A program made the translations under genes and the position numbers. The notes beneath the pieces are model-generated. The model worked only from the letters and a program-made list of their open reading frames with translations, made no database searches and was not told where the DNA came from. A stretch of 64,000 nt of DNA, taken from positions 496,001-560,000 of the forward strand of contig JAHLKG010000018.1 in assembly GCA_025526995.1 (NCBI GenBank), read 5' to 3'. The first letter of the stretch is position 1; every line of letters begins with the position of its first letter. The stretch is from Powellomyces hirtus. Taxonomy: Eukaryota; Chytridiomycota; Chytridiomycetes; Spizellomycetales; Powellomycetaceae. Of the stretch, positions 1-9,412 are shown in pieces.

Positions 1-260
1 ACCCTCACTACCCTGACGTCTGTTACGTGAGAAAGAGCCTTTACAAAAAGACCAAAAAACCACCGTGCCCCCTCCCTCGCCCCCCAACTCAGCCTCACAT
101 CATCTCAACTCATTCCAACGCCCACCAATTCGTTAACTGCGCCAACTGATGAGCCCGCACCTACCCTCTTTGTTCGCGCCAAAACCAACACGCTTTTGAG
201 AAACAAGCACCAACACCACCCACCACCAACTACCGAAAACTTCTTGACTGACTCTCACCA
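1..260. other. 5' flank of the sirtuin gene
   Basis: No coding potential seen. The stretch is C-rich and T/G-poor near the gene, with several CACC/CCAAC runs, and probably contains the promoter and 5' untranslated region of the sirtuin gene that starts at 261. Confidence 0.5.
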
Positions 261-2079
261 ATGACTATTCGATTCAGCCTTCAGGATTCTGAAGCTGCGG
301 ACCCTATTGGGAAGGTCGCCGCCGCCCTCCACCGCACGCGCCGCTGTGTCGTCGTCACCGGCGCGGGAATTTCAGTGTCAGGAGGGATACCTGTAAGTTT
401 GCAAAGGGTCGGCACGTTGTTGGCGTGGGAATGCACGTTCCCCGACGTTAGCAACACCGACATCCGTTTGTGTCCGATTCGACTCATTTCTCACGTTTCC
501 ACGCCCTTTTGTTCTTCTTCAGGACTTCCGGTCTGCTGACGGGCTTTACAATCTCGTCAAAGCAAAATACCCAACCGCAGTCGTCAAGGGAAAAGACCTC
601 TTTGATGCGGCCTTGTTTCGGGACCCAACCTCGACGTCCCTTTTCTACACGTTCATGGCCGAGCTGAAGACGGTTGTGTCGCGGGCAGAAATCACCCCGA
701 CGCACCGTTTTGTGAAACAGCTCGACGTCGACCACAAGCTCTTGCGCTGCTATACCCAGAACATCGATGGCCTAGAACTGAGATTGGAAATGTCCTCGGA
801 TCTGAACGACAAGCAAGCTGCCAGAATTGTGCAGCTTCACGGCGACCTGGACAATGTGATTTGCACAATGTGCAAATCCAAATACCCATTTGATGATCCC
901 AAGAGCGAATTCTTTCGTGAGGGATCGCCCCCGCCATGCCCAGAATGCCAAATCATGCAGACCGTACGCATCGTCGCAGGGAAGCGCTCGGTGACGGTCG
1001 GCACGTTGCGTCCAAACATCGTGCTTTACAATGAACATCACGCCAAAGGTATGTACACTCATGTCCTTGATTCCTAATTTATATGGGAAGAGCAGAGTCG
1101 CTTACCAATCCCTTGGTCATTAGGCGAACAAATTGCCGGATTGACGGCGTATGACGTGAAGAAACGACCTGACCTGCTGATCGTCATGGGAACGTCGCTC
1201 AAGGTCGTAGGGATTAAACGACTCGTGAAAGACCTGGCAAAGTCTGTGCACGAAACGAAGAATGGCATTGTAGTTTTTGTCAACAACACGGAAGTCGGGA
1301 AGGAGTGGGACGGGATCTTTGATTACCACATTGTGGGAGCGACGGACGACGTCGTAACCCGGCTCAATGTGGAGGTGGAATGTCTACAGGCAGCAGCAGA
1401 TGCCAGGCACAAGCGCCTGGCGGAAAAGAAGGAGACTAAAGGATTGAAGGAAACAACTTCGCGGCCATCAGAAGTCATCAAGGTGGAAGTGGAAGATATG
1501 GTGGAAGTTGACATCATCTCGCTCGACGACCCTCGCAAACGGGAAGCGAAGGGACAGGGCGGAAGGCAATCCAAAAAGAGAAAGACGATTGAAAAGGACG
1601 GTGGAGACACGGTCGTCTCATTACCATCTATGCCTTCTCTACTCCGCGAAGAAAGCGGTGTGACGGAGAATGGTGCTGGTACTACGAAAAATATGCATGT
1701 TGAAGTGGAGATTGTTGTCCGCCCAACGCTGGCGGCAGGTGCGGACACCACGCTCAAGGACAAGCCCAATGCTTGGAGAAAGACAATGAAAGCGGCCATC
1801 GACCGCAACCAGACAAAGCTAGTGGCCAAGGCAACGCAACCCTCAGTGCAGCGAGCAAACGCGCCTGCATCAAAGACAAAAGTCAGGAAGACAGCAGAAT
1901 CAAAGGCGAGCGTCCAAACGACCCTGTCGTCGTTGGGTCTCAGGAGCACCAAGCCACGACTCACCAACAACTCACAATGTGCGGCCCTGGGCAACCCGTA
2001 CGAAAAGAGTATGCCCACCATGAAGCGGAAATCGGCGCGGTTGAATGCTAGAGCAGCTGAGACGTCGATTGAGGCTTAG
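261..2079 (+). CDS. Hst3/Hst4-like Sir2-family NAD-dependent deacetylase
   Basis: Three exons, 261-392, 523-1048 and 1124-2079, give 537 residues with all phases closing. Seen: GAGIS at residue 34 followed across the first intron by GGIPDFRSADGLY (NAD-binding loop), TQNIDGLE at 122, the catalytic His in QLHGD at 150, a zinc site formed by two Cys pairs (158/161 and 183/186), and MGTSLKV in the third exon. The DFRSADGLY form and the spacing resemble the yeast Hst3/Hst4 branch, which removes acetyl from histone H3 Lys56 during the cell cycle; the exact substrate is inferred from family. The last 250 residues are a charged, low-complexity nuclear-type tail rich in Lys, with KKRK-like basic clusters, not part of the catalytic core. 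The ATG at 261 is the only in-frame start before the NAD loop. Sirtuin identity is very sure; the Hst3/4 subgroup less so. Confidence 0.93.
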
Positions 2080-2535
2080 AATATTTTTATTCTTGTTGTC
2101 TATGATGTGAATAACACATCGCGAGGAGTTGTACATTAAAATGAACATTGCGCGGGTTGATACGCTGTTTGTTGAGACATTTTGCTGAATGAAGCTCTGA
2201 TCAAATGCAATAATACCTTCGGGGCAACGTTTAGAACGGTGCGGCTTGCCGTGGCGAAGTAGCTTATGGATTGTATCCGCGTCATGACGACACCCACCAT
2301 ATGACTAGGTCGTTTTTGCTGTGAAGGTGTTTAAGAATCCAATCACTATGCAAGTTTCTGTTTCAACGATCCTGTTGAAACCCTTCTCGTCAAGACTTTT
2401 GCCGTTCATTTTTACTCAATCCACGAGAAGTTTATGTAGCATGTGAAGGGTGTATCTGCCAGCTACTCGCGACGTTATACCGGGACCGAGTCTATGCATG
2501 CGCATGTCTAACTGAAGTGAGGGTTTCCCATGCGA
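2080..2535. other. intergenic region, no gene seen
   Basis: This lies between the sirtuin stop and the putative minus-strand gene ending at 2536. I see only short chance reading frames. It probably holds two convergent 3' ends. Confidence 0.4.
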
Positions 2536-3078
2536 TCAAGCTTCTTCACCATCCGATGCGAATGCGGGTTGGGTGAGAACGTAACGGGGTTTGCCGCTTG
2601 GCGTTTGGATCATTAAATTGTCTTTTTTCACACTCACAGCTTTGAAAAGTACAGAGCCCTCAAAGTGGCCGGACATGCATGCCTGCATGAAGGTTGATGG
2701 AAACTTCATACTGATACCAATTGATTTGAGTGAAGGACGTGGTTGAAATTGCAAAGCAGTATTGCTGCTTCAAGCGTTGGGTTACGGCTTTCTACAAGAG
2801 TGAAAGGGTGGCGTTACCACCCCTGCACCGTTAACGTAAGGGGCGCGTCGCCAACGTCAACTGGCCCGGAAGAAAGAAAACTAAGACTAAAAAAGGGCAG
2901 AGAACTCACCAAATATGTGGTATTGTTCCAGCGTCGTTAAGAGAGCCGGAGCGAGAAAGGCAACAGCGTCAAGAGAGGCCCGGAGACGTTTCCGCCATAA
3001 CAAGGCTAAGATTTCGTCACAAACACTGTTGATATATAGGAGGAGGGGGCCTGCACTACTGGATATGGAGAACATCAC
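2536..3078 (-). CDS. possible small two- or three-exon gene, unknown function
   Basis: Two open stretches on the minus strand could be exons of one gene. One runs roughly 3078-2910 and ends at a good GTGAGT donor (2909 downward). The other runs roughly 2790-2536 and ends in an acidic C-terminus and a TGA at 2538-2536. The upstream exon is helical and Leu/Ala-rich; the downstream one contains a Phe/Val-rich, beta-like stretch. I could not fix the acceptor or the start codon, since two frames are open in the downstream part, and I do not recognise the family. A TATATAT string lies at about 3030-3045 within the upstream exon, so transcription could begin later. Treat this as a candidate only. 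Confidence 0.25.
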
Positions 3079-3217
3079 CGATGTTTACGCCAGTTTTCTG
3101 GTGACGTTTATAAGGTGAGGGATCACGGTCCTATCACTAGCCTATCCCGCAGCCATCTGCCAGCCGTCTTACCTCACGTGCATCCAGATCGTGAGAATCT
3201 CGTTGATGGTCGCGGGT

Positions 3218-4218
3218 CTACAGCATGAAATCAGACGCCTTCCATTTCTGAAAGGCCTGGTGCTCAGGTGGTTGTACACCTCTAATCTGCAACCACCTCA
3301 ATAGCGGATGCTCCAAATGTCGGATCTGTCAACAACGCCAATCAGCATTTCATGTGATCGTTGCCGTCACCAACCCGCACAAGTTAGAAACTCACCATAG
3401 CCGCAAACGGGTTATCGCCCTTCTCGGTAACAATCTGCGTCGCATAGATGGTCATCATCCCGCAGGCGTTGCCGTACACAATGTCCGTGAATAGGCGGTC
3501 CCCGACTACAGCTATTAATGGTGCTGGGCAACTGTAGTGGGCCGCGAGGAGTTCGCCGCCAGCTGGTTTCTGTTGTGGTCTCATCAGATTTGATATGCTG
3601 TTTGTACGTTCCGCGTTTGGGTCCTGACCTTCATGTCGTGCCTATACACTGAAACCCCTGTTTGGCGCACATGGCCGACGTAAATAAAGCAACGTTCGCG
3701 CTTGATGCACGGGTCGGAGGGCCTCGAATCCCATACCTAGCGCATCCTCGACCTTCTTTGCCTACGTGAACGACCTGCTCCGTAAGTGATCTCCCCACTG
3801 AGAATAATAGGATCTCCTGCCGCAACAGCGCGCGCGCTCAAACAACCTTTTCATGACCGACATCATCCAGTGTTCCAGCTGAATTTGACACAATGACCAC
3901 ATTGTTTGCGCCAAACTCCTCTTTGCACTTGGTCCACGAGCTTTGAAACGGCGGGTGCACGGTGTCGACGTAGGGCGCCGTCACCGTGTTGTCTTTGTCG
4001 AATACCATCACTTTGATACCGGCGGCTTTCAGTGCGGGAAAATTTATCGATCGTATGTCTGCGGTGGAAAACGACGGGTTGGCGAGAGGTTTGAGCTAAG
4101 TTGCTCTCAACAACTCCTAGCCATTACCACGGACGACCAGATGGGGAACAAGAAGAGACGGATTCCGTACTAGTTTCCCTAACGAGCTCAGAGCCGCCAC
4201 GTTCAAGCTTTGAACCAT
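3218..4218 (-). CDS. GEP4: Gep4-type mitochondrial phosphatidylglycerophosphate phosphatase
   Basis: Six exons on the minus strand (4218-4128, 4058-3847, 3761-3737, 3648-3629, 3569-3396, 3325-3218) join to 209 residues; every phase closes. Gep4 removes phosphate from phosphatidylglycerophosphate to give phosphatidylglycerol, the step before cardiolipin, on the matrix side of the inner mitochondrial membrane (family knowledge). Seen: the short N-terminal NPSLLVPHL and DIRSINF signatures, HAD motif I as DKDNT, motif II as the S of VSNSAGT, motif III Lys-Pro in KKPAGGE, and motif IV as VVGDRLFTDI. Length is slightly above the roughly 185 residues of the yeast protein. Two exons are only 25 and 20 nt. 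The third exon boundary shortens the usual segment between motifs II and III by a few residues. It starts 148 bp from the divergent HAD pseudogene at 4367. Confidence 0.9.
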
Positions 4219-4366
4219 GGCTAGCTATCAGTGTTGTCACTTCCAGAAATGATGGTGGTCGATCACCGAAGGATTTTCTGTGACCGATTTTTTTGACATC
4301 AAGGCAAAGACGCGCGCGACTTGCAAACATTACCGTCCCGTTCAGAACAAGCACTGCTATACAGAA

Positions 4367-5269
4367 ATGACTGAAAACACACACTGCATCTTCGACATGG
4401 CAAGGGCGAATACGCCCAGCTATTCCACACCCCTGCATGCTCATGTTCTCTTGTATTCTAGGACGGGCCCCTGCTCGACACTGACACGCAAGTGGCCCAA
4501 GAGATTCTGGACGAGTACCTTCCGGGAACCAAGTTCACGTGGGACCTCCAGAGCAAGTTGATGGGACGAACCGCTGTTGATGGGACGAACCGCTGTTGAG
4601 GTGATAGGGAAAGTCGTTTGGAGGTCAGAGGGCTGTTTTTCTGACTGGTTTGGGCGTGAACGTGTAGTCTGGAAGAATGGTTTTCGACCACCAAGCTCCC
4701 TATGACACTGGCGGAATATCTGGATGAGACACCGGATCTGCAGGAGAAGAGATGGCTACTCATGCAGCTTCAACATGTTAGCGTCCGGGATCCAGATGCA
4801 ATGCATGCAGGCTGCTTGGCTGCTTGTATTCCATTCAGTGCATTCTCAAACACCAGGCATTAGCTCGCGTCGGGATTGCCAAGCCGTTTCTTGGCGACAA
4901 GGAAAATGTCGGGGGCTGGCTTGCCGTTGATGACTTCTGGATTGTCTCCGCGTGTGACTGAGGCGAAGAGGGAGAAGAGCTTTGCGTGTCGGCTGGTTTT
5001 GAGTTCGAATTTGGGACGGGAGGAGGATGTCACAACGCCGATGGGAATGTTGTGGGCTTTCAAGTGGCAGACCAAGTTCTGATGAAACAAAAGAGGCTGT
5101 TGAGTTACCGGTAGCGTTGAGAAGACCTTACGACGTACAGAAAACCTACCGCAACTCCAGGAAGTATGTCGGCCAGGGTGCGGACCATGGCACTACGGAG
5201 ATGGTTCTTTCAATGGCGGAGTTTGATCCGATGAAATTTGGCATGCCGGCGCTTGTGAAGACAGATTGA
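4367..5269 (+). pseudogene. HAD-superfamily phosphatase gene (HDHD1/pseudouridine-5'-phosphatase type) broken by inversion and duplication
   Basis: Exon 1 (4367-4399) gives MTENTHCIFDM. After a GC-AG intron (4400-4461), exon 2 continues DGPLLDTDTQVAQEILDEYL, so HAD motif I (DMDG..LDT) and the start of the helical cap are on the plus strand, followed by a cap exon (about 4667-4750). The C-terminal FDPMKFGMPAL plus stop lies in the same direction at about 5215-5269. The middle of the protein is on the opposite strand: read on the minus strand from about 5135 to 4755 one finds LKAHNIPIGVVTSSSRPKF (motif II), NGKPAPDIF (motif III), CLVFENALNGIQAA (motif IV) and WIPDAN. So an internal block of about 380 bp is inverted. 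In addition, a 19-bp tandem duplication at 4561-4598 shifts the frame into TGA, and the inverted block has an in-frame TAA and a frameshift. The family dephosphorylates small phosphorylated metabolites; this copy cannot make that protein. Confidence 0.8.
4400..4461 (+). other. GC-AG intron in the HAD pseudogene
   Basis: The junction that joins FDM to DGPLLDT requires a donor reading ATG|GCAAGG and an acceptor TTCTAG. The reading frame of the HAD motif is kept only with this GC donor. Confidence 0.7.
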
Positions 5270-5602
5270 TCAATCAAAATCTAGCCCCTTAGGTAGCTGA
5301 TTGTACTTAGAGACAGTTGATGAAAGTAGATGTAGATAGGCAACCGCAACCTGATTTCATTTTGAAATTCTGTCAGTTTCTTTGACTGTGATTTGCACAT
5401 CTTGGCATTATGCTTAGAAAAATCTCATGAACTTTACCCTTCCACTGAGCCTTTGGTAGAACTCTGGATGTGCATTTGCCCAAACTGAGATAAATTGTCT
5501 TGTTGCCAGCGCGACGTTGCCAACCGACGACTGCGCTCGCCCATCCATCATCATCCACTCTCTCCAAACATCTTCCAACGTCAGATCACTGAGCCAACAA
5601 TA

Positions 5603-6790
5603 ATGAACCCTCCTCCACATATGATGCACATGCCTGGCATGCCCCCGATGGGCATGCCTGGTATGCCGGGGATGCCGGGAATGTCAGGAATGCCGCCACA
5701 TATGCAAAACATGCCAGGAGTCGTACCGCCCCCGCCGCGAATTCCAAAACAACCACCACCAACAGAGGTAAGAAACTAACAGTTTGCTACACTGATCGAT
5801 TTTGCAAGAGGTCACCGATTTGATGTGGATTTCTCTCTAGCCGTGTCAGACTCTTTACATTCGCAACCTTCCCGAGACCAAAGCCCAAAAATGTGCGTTT
5901 TTGTCTCCGTGCTGCTGTTGGAATGCTTCTAGTCGATGGCCTTAAAAGCTCATCACATCTCACAACTGTTCCGACCTACAGCGCTGGAAAATGCACTTCG
6001 AGCCATCTTTTCACAGTTTGGCGAGATCCTTGACATTCGGATGAAAACAAACATCAAACTCCGAGGACAGGCCTTCGTAACTTTCAAAGAGGTCGAGCCG
6101 GCGACAAAAGCACTAAAAGAAATACAAGGATTTCCGCTTTCTGGAAGACCGATGGTTAGCAATTGATATCAAAGTTTTGTTTGTTGGATCATGTGAAACC
6201 TGACGCGAACGTTTCGTAGGATGTGCAATATGCGCGGAGCAGATCGGACAAGGTTGCAGAGCTGGATGGACCAGAGGCGTTGGAGGAATACAAACAGAAG
6301 CGTGTTGCAGACAAACGTACGACGTCCAAAGAACCTACGCGCGCGCTGTCGGAATTACCACTCACCTTCCATACTCTTCGCAGTCAGACAAGAGCAGGAA
6401 CCTGCCCAAGTGGACCCCGCGGCTGTCGCGGCCGTATATGGGCCAGGATACTACTACGGAGCCGCGATGCCGGAAGATCTTCTGCCTCCAAACAGCATTC
6501 TGTTCGTACAAAATCTACCGACGGAAACCACGGAACAAGTCCTTGCGGCGCTGTTCCAGCAGTTCCAAGGATTCAAGGAAGTTCGTCTCGTCCCTGGAAA
6601 GAGCGATATTGGTACGTCTCGCCTTTACGTATATTGTACATCACTTTGTTGCCGTTTGCTTATATGCCTTCATTTTGTAGCATTCGTCGAATACGAGTCT
6701 GAGGTGCAGGCTGGTACGGCCAAACAGTCTCTCAATGGATTCAAGATCACGCCGGAGAAGGAGATCAAAGTCACATATGCCAAGAAGTAG
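5603..6790 (+). CDS. U1A/U2B''-type spliceosomal RNA-binding protein (two RRMs)
   Basis: Six exons (5603-5767, 5841-5892, 5982-6154, 6220-6316, 6384-6611, 6681-6790) give 274 residues with all phases closing. The N-terminus is a Met/Gly/Pro-rich low-complexity tail with MPGMPG repeats, unusual for the family. RRM1 has RNP2 LYIRNL and RNP1 RGQAFVTF with the family signature [10 protein letters not shown] and [12 protein letters not shown]2 has RNP2 LFVQNL and RNP1 IAFVEY and ends in IKVTYAKK at the C-terminus. Members bind stem-loops of U1 or U2 snRNA in the spliceosome; the single fungal/insect-type protein often does both jobs. The third acceptor is chosen inside an open frame (CAG at 5979-5981) because only that joins the family sequence. 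The start at 5603 is the first ATG in frame. Confidence 0.9.
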
Positions 6791-6967
6791 AATGTGGCGT
6801 CGTAAAGTCCCATCAGGGTCACATGTGTACATCATAAATATATAAACAAAGCGCGAGATGCTGTACATATCTCTAACTACTGAATCATCCGTAAAGCGTC
6901 TCTAAGGGACATATACAAAAGAGTTTGCATAGGGACAAACCGAAGAGGGATGGCTGGGAGATTTTAT

Positions 6968-8991
6968 CTAATCCTGCGCGATTATAGTCCATCCCTGCCG
7001 GCGGCTGCCTGCCTTGCCCCATCTTTGTTACAGTCAATACCATCAGCCATGTGGACTAACGACAACGAGCACCCGCGAAAAAACTTACAGGTCGAGCATT
7101 CTATCTCCCTTTGGATTGGTCGGCGTGTATACGGCTTGCGGCAAAAGAGTCTCGATCACGTTGTAGATGAACTCGGGTTTCTCTTCAGTGGTTTGTCCTA
7201 TTGAAGGCCATATGTCAGAGGTGGATTATGGAATCACAAAGTCAGTCGCAAGTACCTGGCCGCGGCGGCTTGATGAAGTCGAATTCACAGTCCGGGCTTC
7301 TCTGATGCCTCAGTTCAACATCACCAGTCTAGCCTCACAGAAGCAACATTTGTGAGATGATAACACAGCCCATACACCCTGCCCTCTCAAACCCTACCTA
7401 CCTTCTGTTCCTTTCGAAAGATGAAACACGTCGTTTTGCTTTTATTGAAATACCGCGACGCCTGCTGCGCAATGCGATTGTTTCGTTCACGCTTGATCCA
7501 GGCAAAGTTTTCCACGTAGCGGAATCCCCATGCATGCGTCACGCGGAGAATGTGCGGTGTTAACTCTTTTTCGGCCCAGATGAACAGGAACCCGCAGGGG
7601 ATGATGGACGGAATGTCGAGTTTGGACTGTGGGGTTCATGTGAGGGCTCAGTCTTGCGGCATGCGACCTTTGTTTCTTCCCAGCGCTTTGCTGAGCCTGG
7701 TAGAGTTTTGTAGAACGTACCAGCTGGTCTACTGATATCTTTCCAGGGGTCGGCTCTTCGCCTGGGAGCAGTAACGGCGGGTCCATGTGAACCGCTTGAA
7801 ACCGGTTTCCGAGACTTTTGAGGTTGAAGGTCAAGACGTCTTGTTCGTGATATCTGACAAGGCATGTTAGCCGCTAAGTACATCCGACAGCTGGAGGCGT
7901 GAGATTATGTACCTGCATCCTTCTAGATTTGGGTTGGGCGCGGAATACGGGGCAATAAATTTCACCCATGCTCTCGGAATGGGGACAGGAGGGATTCGAA
8001 CGTAAGTCGGGAGCGTTGGGTCAACCGCGCTGCAACAAGGATGCCGATCAGACCTAAGCGTCCGGGACCCTAAAACCACAACCACCACCAACCATATGCG
8101 TTTTTTCATCACGAAATAGTTTCCGTGTCTGTCCTGCATCTGGATCTGCATGACTTTGTATTTGGCAATCAAGCTCTCGCGATCCAGCTTGTTCCTCGAT
8201 CCCCCTACAGATCGCACTCTGGCGACACGCACAGCCTTGCGGTTTCCGGACGACAACTCCCCGGCCCCGTCACCCCAGAAATCGTCGTCGACAAATTGAG
8301 CGTCGCTGCAAGAAATGTGGGTGATGTCAATGGGTGCTGCCCTGAGCATGGCAAAGATATGAACGAGACACACTCTTGTTCCGCCCAGTCATCGTCTTCC
8401 AGGCCTTCCATTTCAAGCCGCCATAGTTCCATATCATCAAGATCTTCGGGGTCGAGATTCATGGCTGCTTGCTTCACAGTGAAACCTGATGTCCGCTTGA
8501 ACAGCTCTTCCAGCTGCTCTTGAGTGAATCCTGCCTGGTCTCGGTCCTGACCCCGCGCGGAAGTGAGCGGCGGCATTCAGAGGAGACTGAGAGGGGGGCA
8601 AACTTCGTGGTTCACATACCTCGACAGCAAAGGCAGCTTCATCCCCCGTAGCATCGGCCACCACCTGGGCCATTTCAGCGCTTCCCGCCGGGTCGTCGCA
8701 TGGCGTAATTTCGTCGGGTATTTCCACTTTGGCGGGGAGTGCTGGTGTAGCTGCGCACGCCGATTCTTGCGTGGCGAGCTCCCTCTGCATTCTGTCCAGC
8801 TCTTGAAACTTTTGCATGATAGCCTCGACCGACTCGCCGTCCTCTGCGTAGCCCACATACCAAGACGAGCTATACATGCCCACGCGTTAGCCAATGTAGA
8901 GTAGACGGTGCGGAAATGAAAGCTATGAGTACCTGACGTCCGTGGTGGCTGGCTGAGCCTTCCGTTTCCTTGTGCTTCTTCTGGAGGACAT
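6968..8991 (-). CDS. MT-A70 methyltransferase-family protein, MTA9/METTL14-like (DPPL)
   Basis: Ten exons on the minus strand (8991-8933, 8869-8620, 8546-8374, 8305-8093, 8029-7913, 7853-7721, 7626-7402, 7301-7256, 7197-7089, 7022-6968) join to 459 residues with every phase closing. The C-terminal half is the MT-A70 fold: DPPL at residues 295-298, FLFIWAEKELTPHIL, the WGFRYVENFAWIKR block, EKPEFIYNVIETLLP and the final LWG..SRRQGW. Catalytic members (METTL3, MTA1) have DPPW; here Trp is Leu, as in partner subunits. The N-terminal half has a basic SRRSTRKRK start, a coiled-coil-like acidic stretch and a conserved-looking FWGDG segment. The ciliate and early-fungal MTA1-MTA9 complex makes symmetric N6-methyladenine in DNA; METTL3-METTL14 makes it in RNA. 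Which of these this protein serves is inference. It is divergently placed against ADA2. Confidence 0.85.
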
Positions 8992-9412
8992 TATTTTAGT
9001 ATGTAAGCGCGTGGGAAACGGAATGGATGCGGGTGGTCAGTAGGGAAAACAATATTTGGGAAAGTCCGAGTGAGCGAGAGAGTCGGACGTCGGTGGGTGG
9101 CTGTGCAGACAATACATTCCCGATTTGGACGCTTATGCTTTGACGGGTTTGCGCTTGCTCATGTTTCCCATTCACTCACAAACTTCTATTCATGGCATTT
9201 CGCGAACGGGGCAATTTTCACGGAACACTCACTGCTAAGCGCCCCAGCACAAAAGCTCACAGAACTGCACCCACGACTGGGCTTCACTGAGAAAGTCTCC
9301 ATAGAAGAACTTTTCCCTTTGATACGTACTCTACATACTCAGCGGCTAGCAATAACGAGCGCAGGAACTCGGCTCAGGGCCGAGAATTTGGGTCGGAGCG
9401 GCGTCGGGCACA
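8992..9412. promoter_or_regulatory. shared divergent promoter region of the MT-A70 gene and ADA2
   Basis: The 421 bp between the two start codons carry no supportable gene. An open frame at 9070-9465 overlaps the ADA2 start in another frame and has no family resemblance. Both genes are read away from this interval, so it should hold both promoters. Confidence 0.5.

Noticed and set aside
1323..2021. 232-codon minus-strand frame antisense to the sirtuin tail
   Set aside because: Shadow of a Lys/Glu-rich coding tail; Ser/Val/Leu-rich translation without motifs.
2536..3078. COMM-domain protein as identity of the small minus-strand gene
   Set aside because: An INWYQYEVSINL-like stretch in one frame recalls the COMM tryptophan motif, but the flanking signature is missing and the frame is uncertain.
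4367..5269. Two separate genes, one on each strand, instead of one broken HAD gene
   Set aside because: The minus-strand piece has motifs II to IV only and the plus-strand pieces motif I, cap and C-terminus only; together they make exactly one protein of the family.
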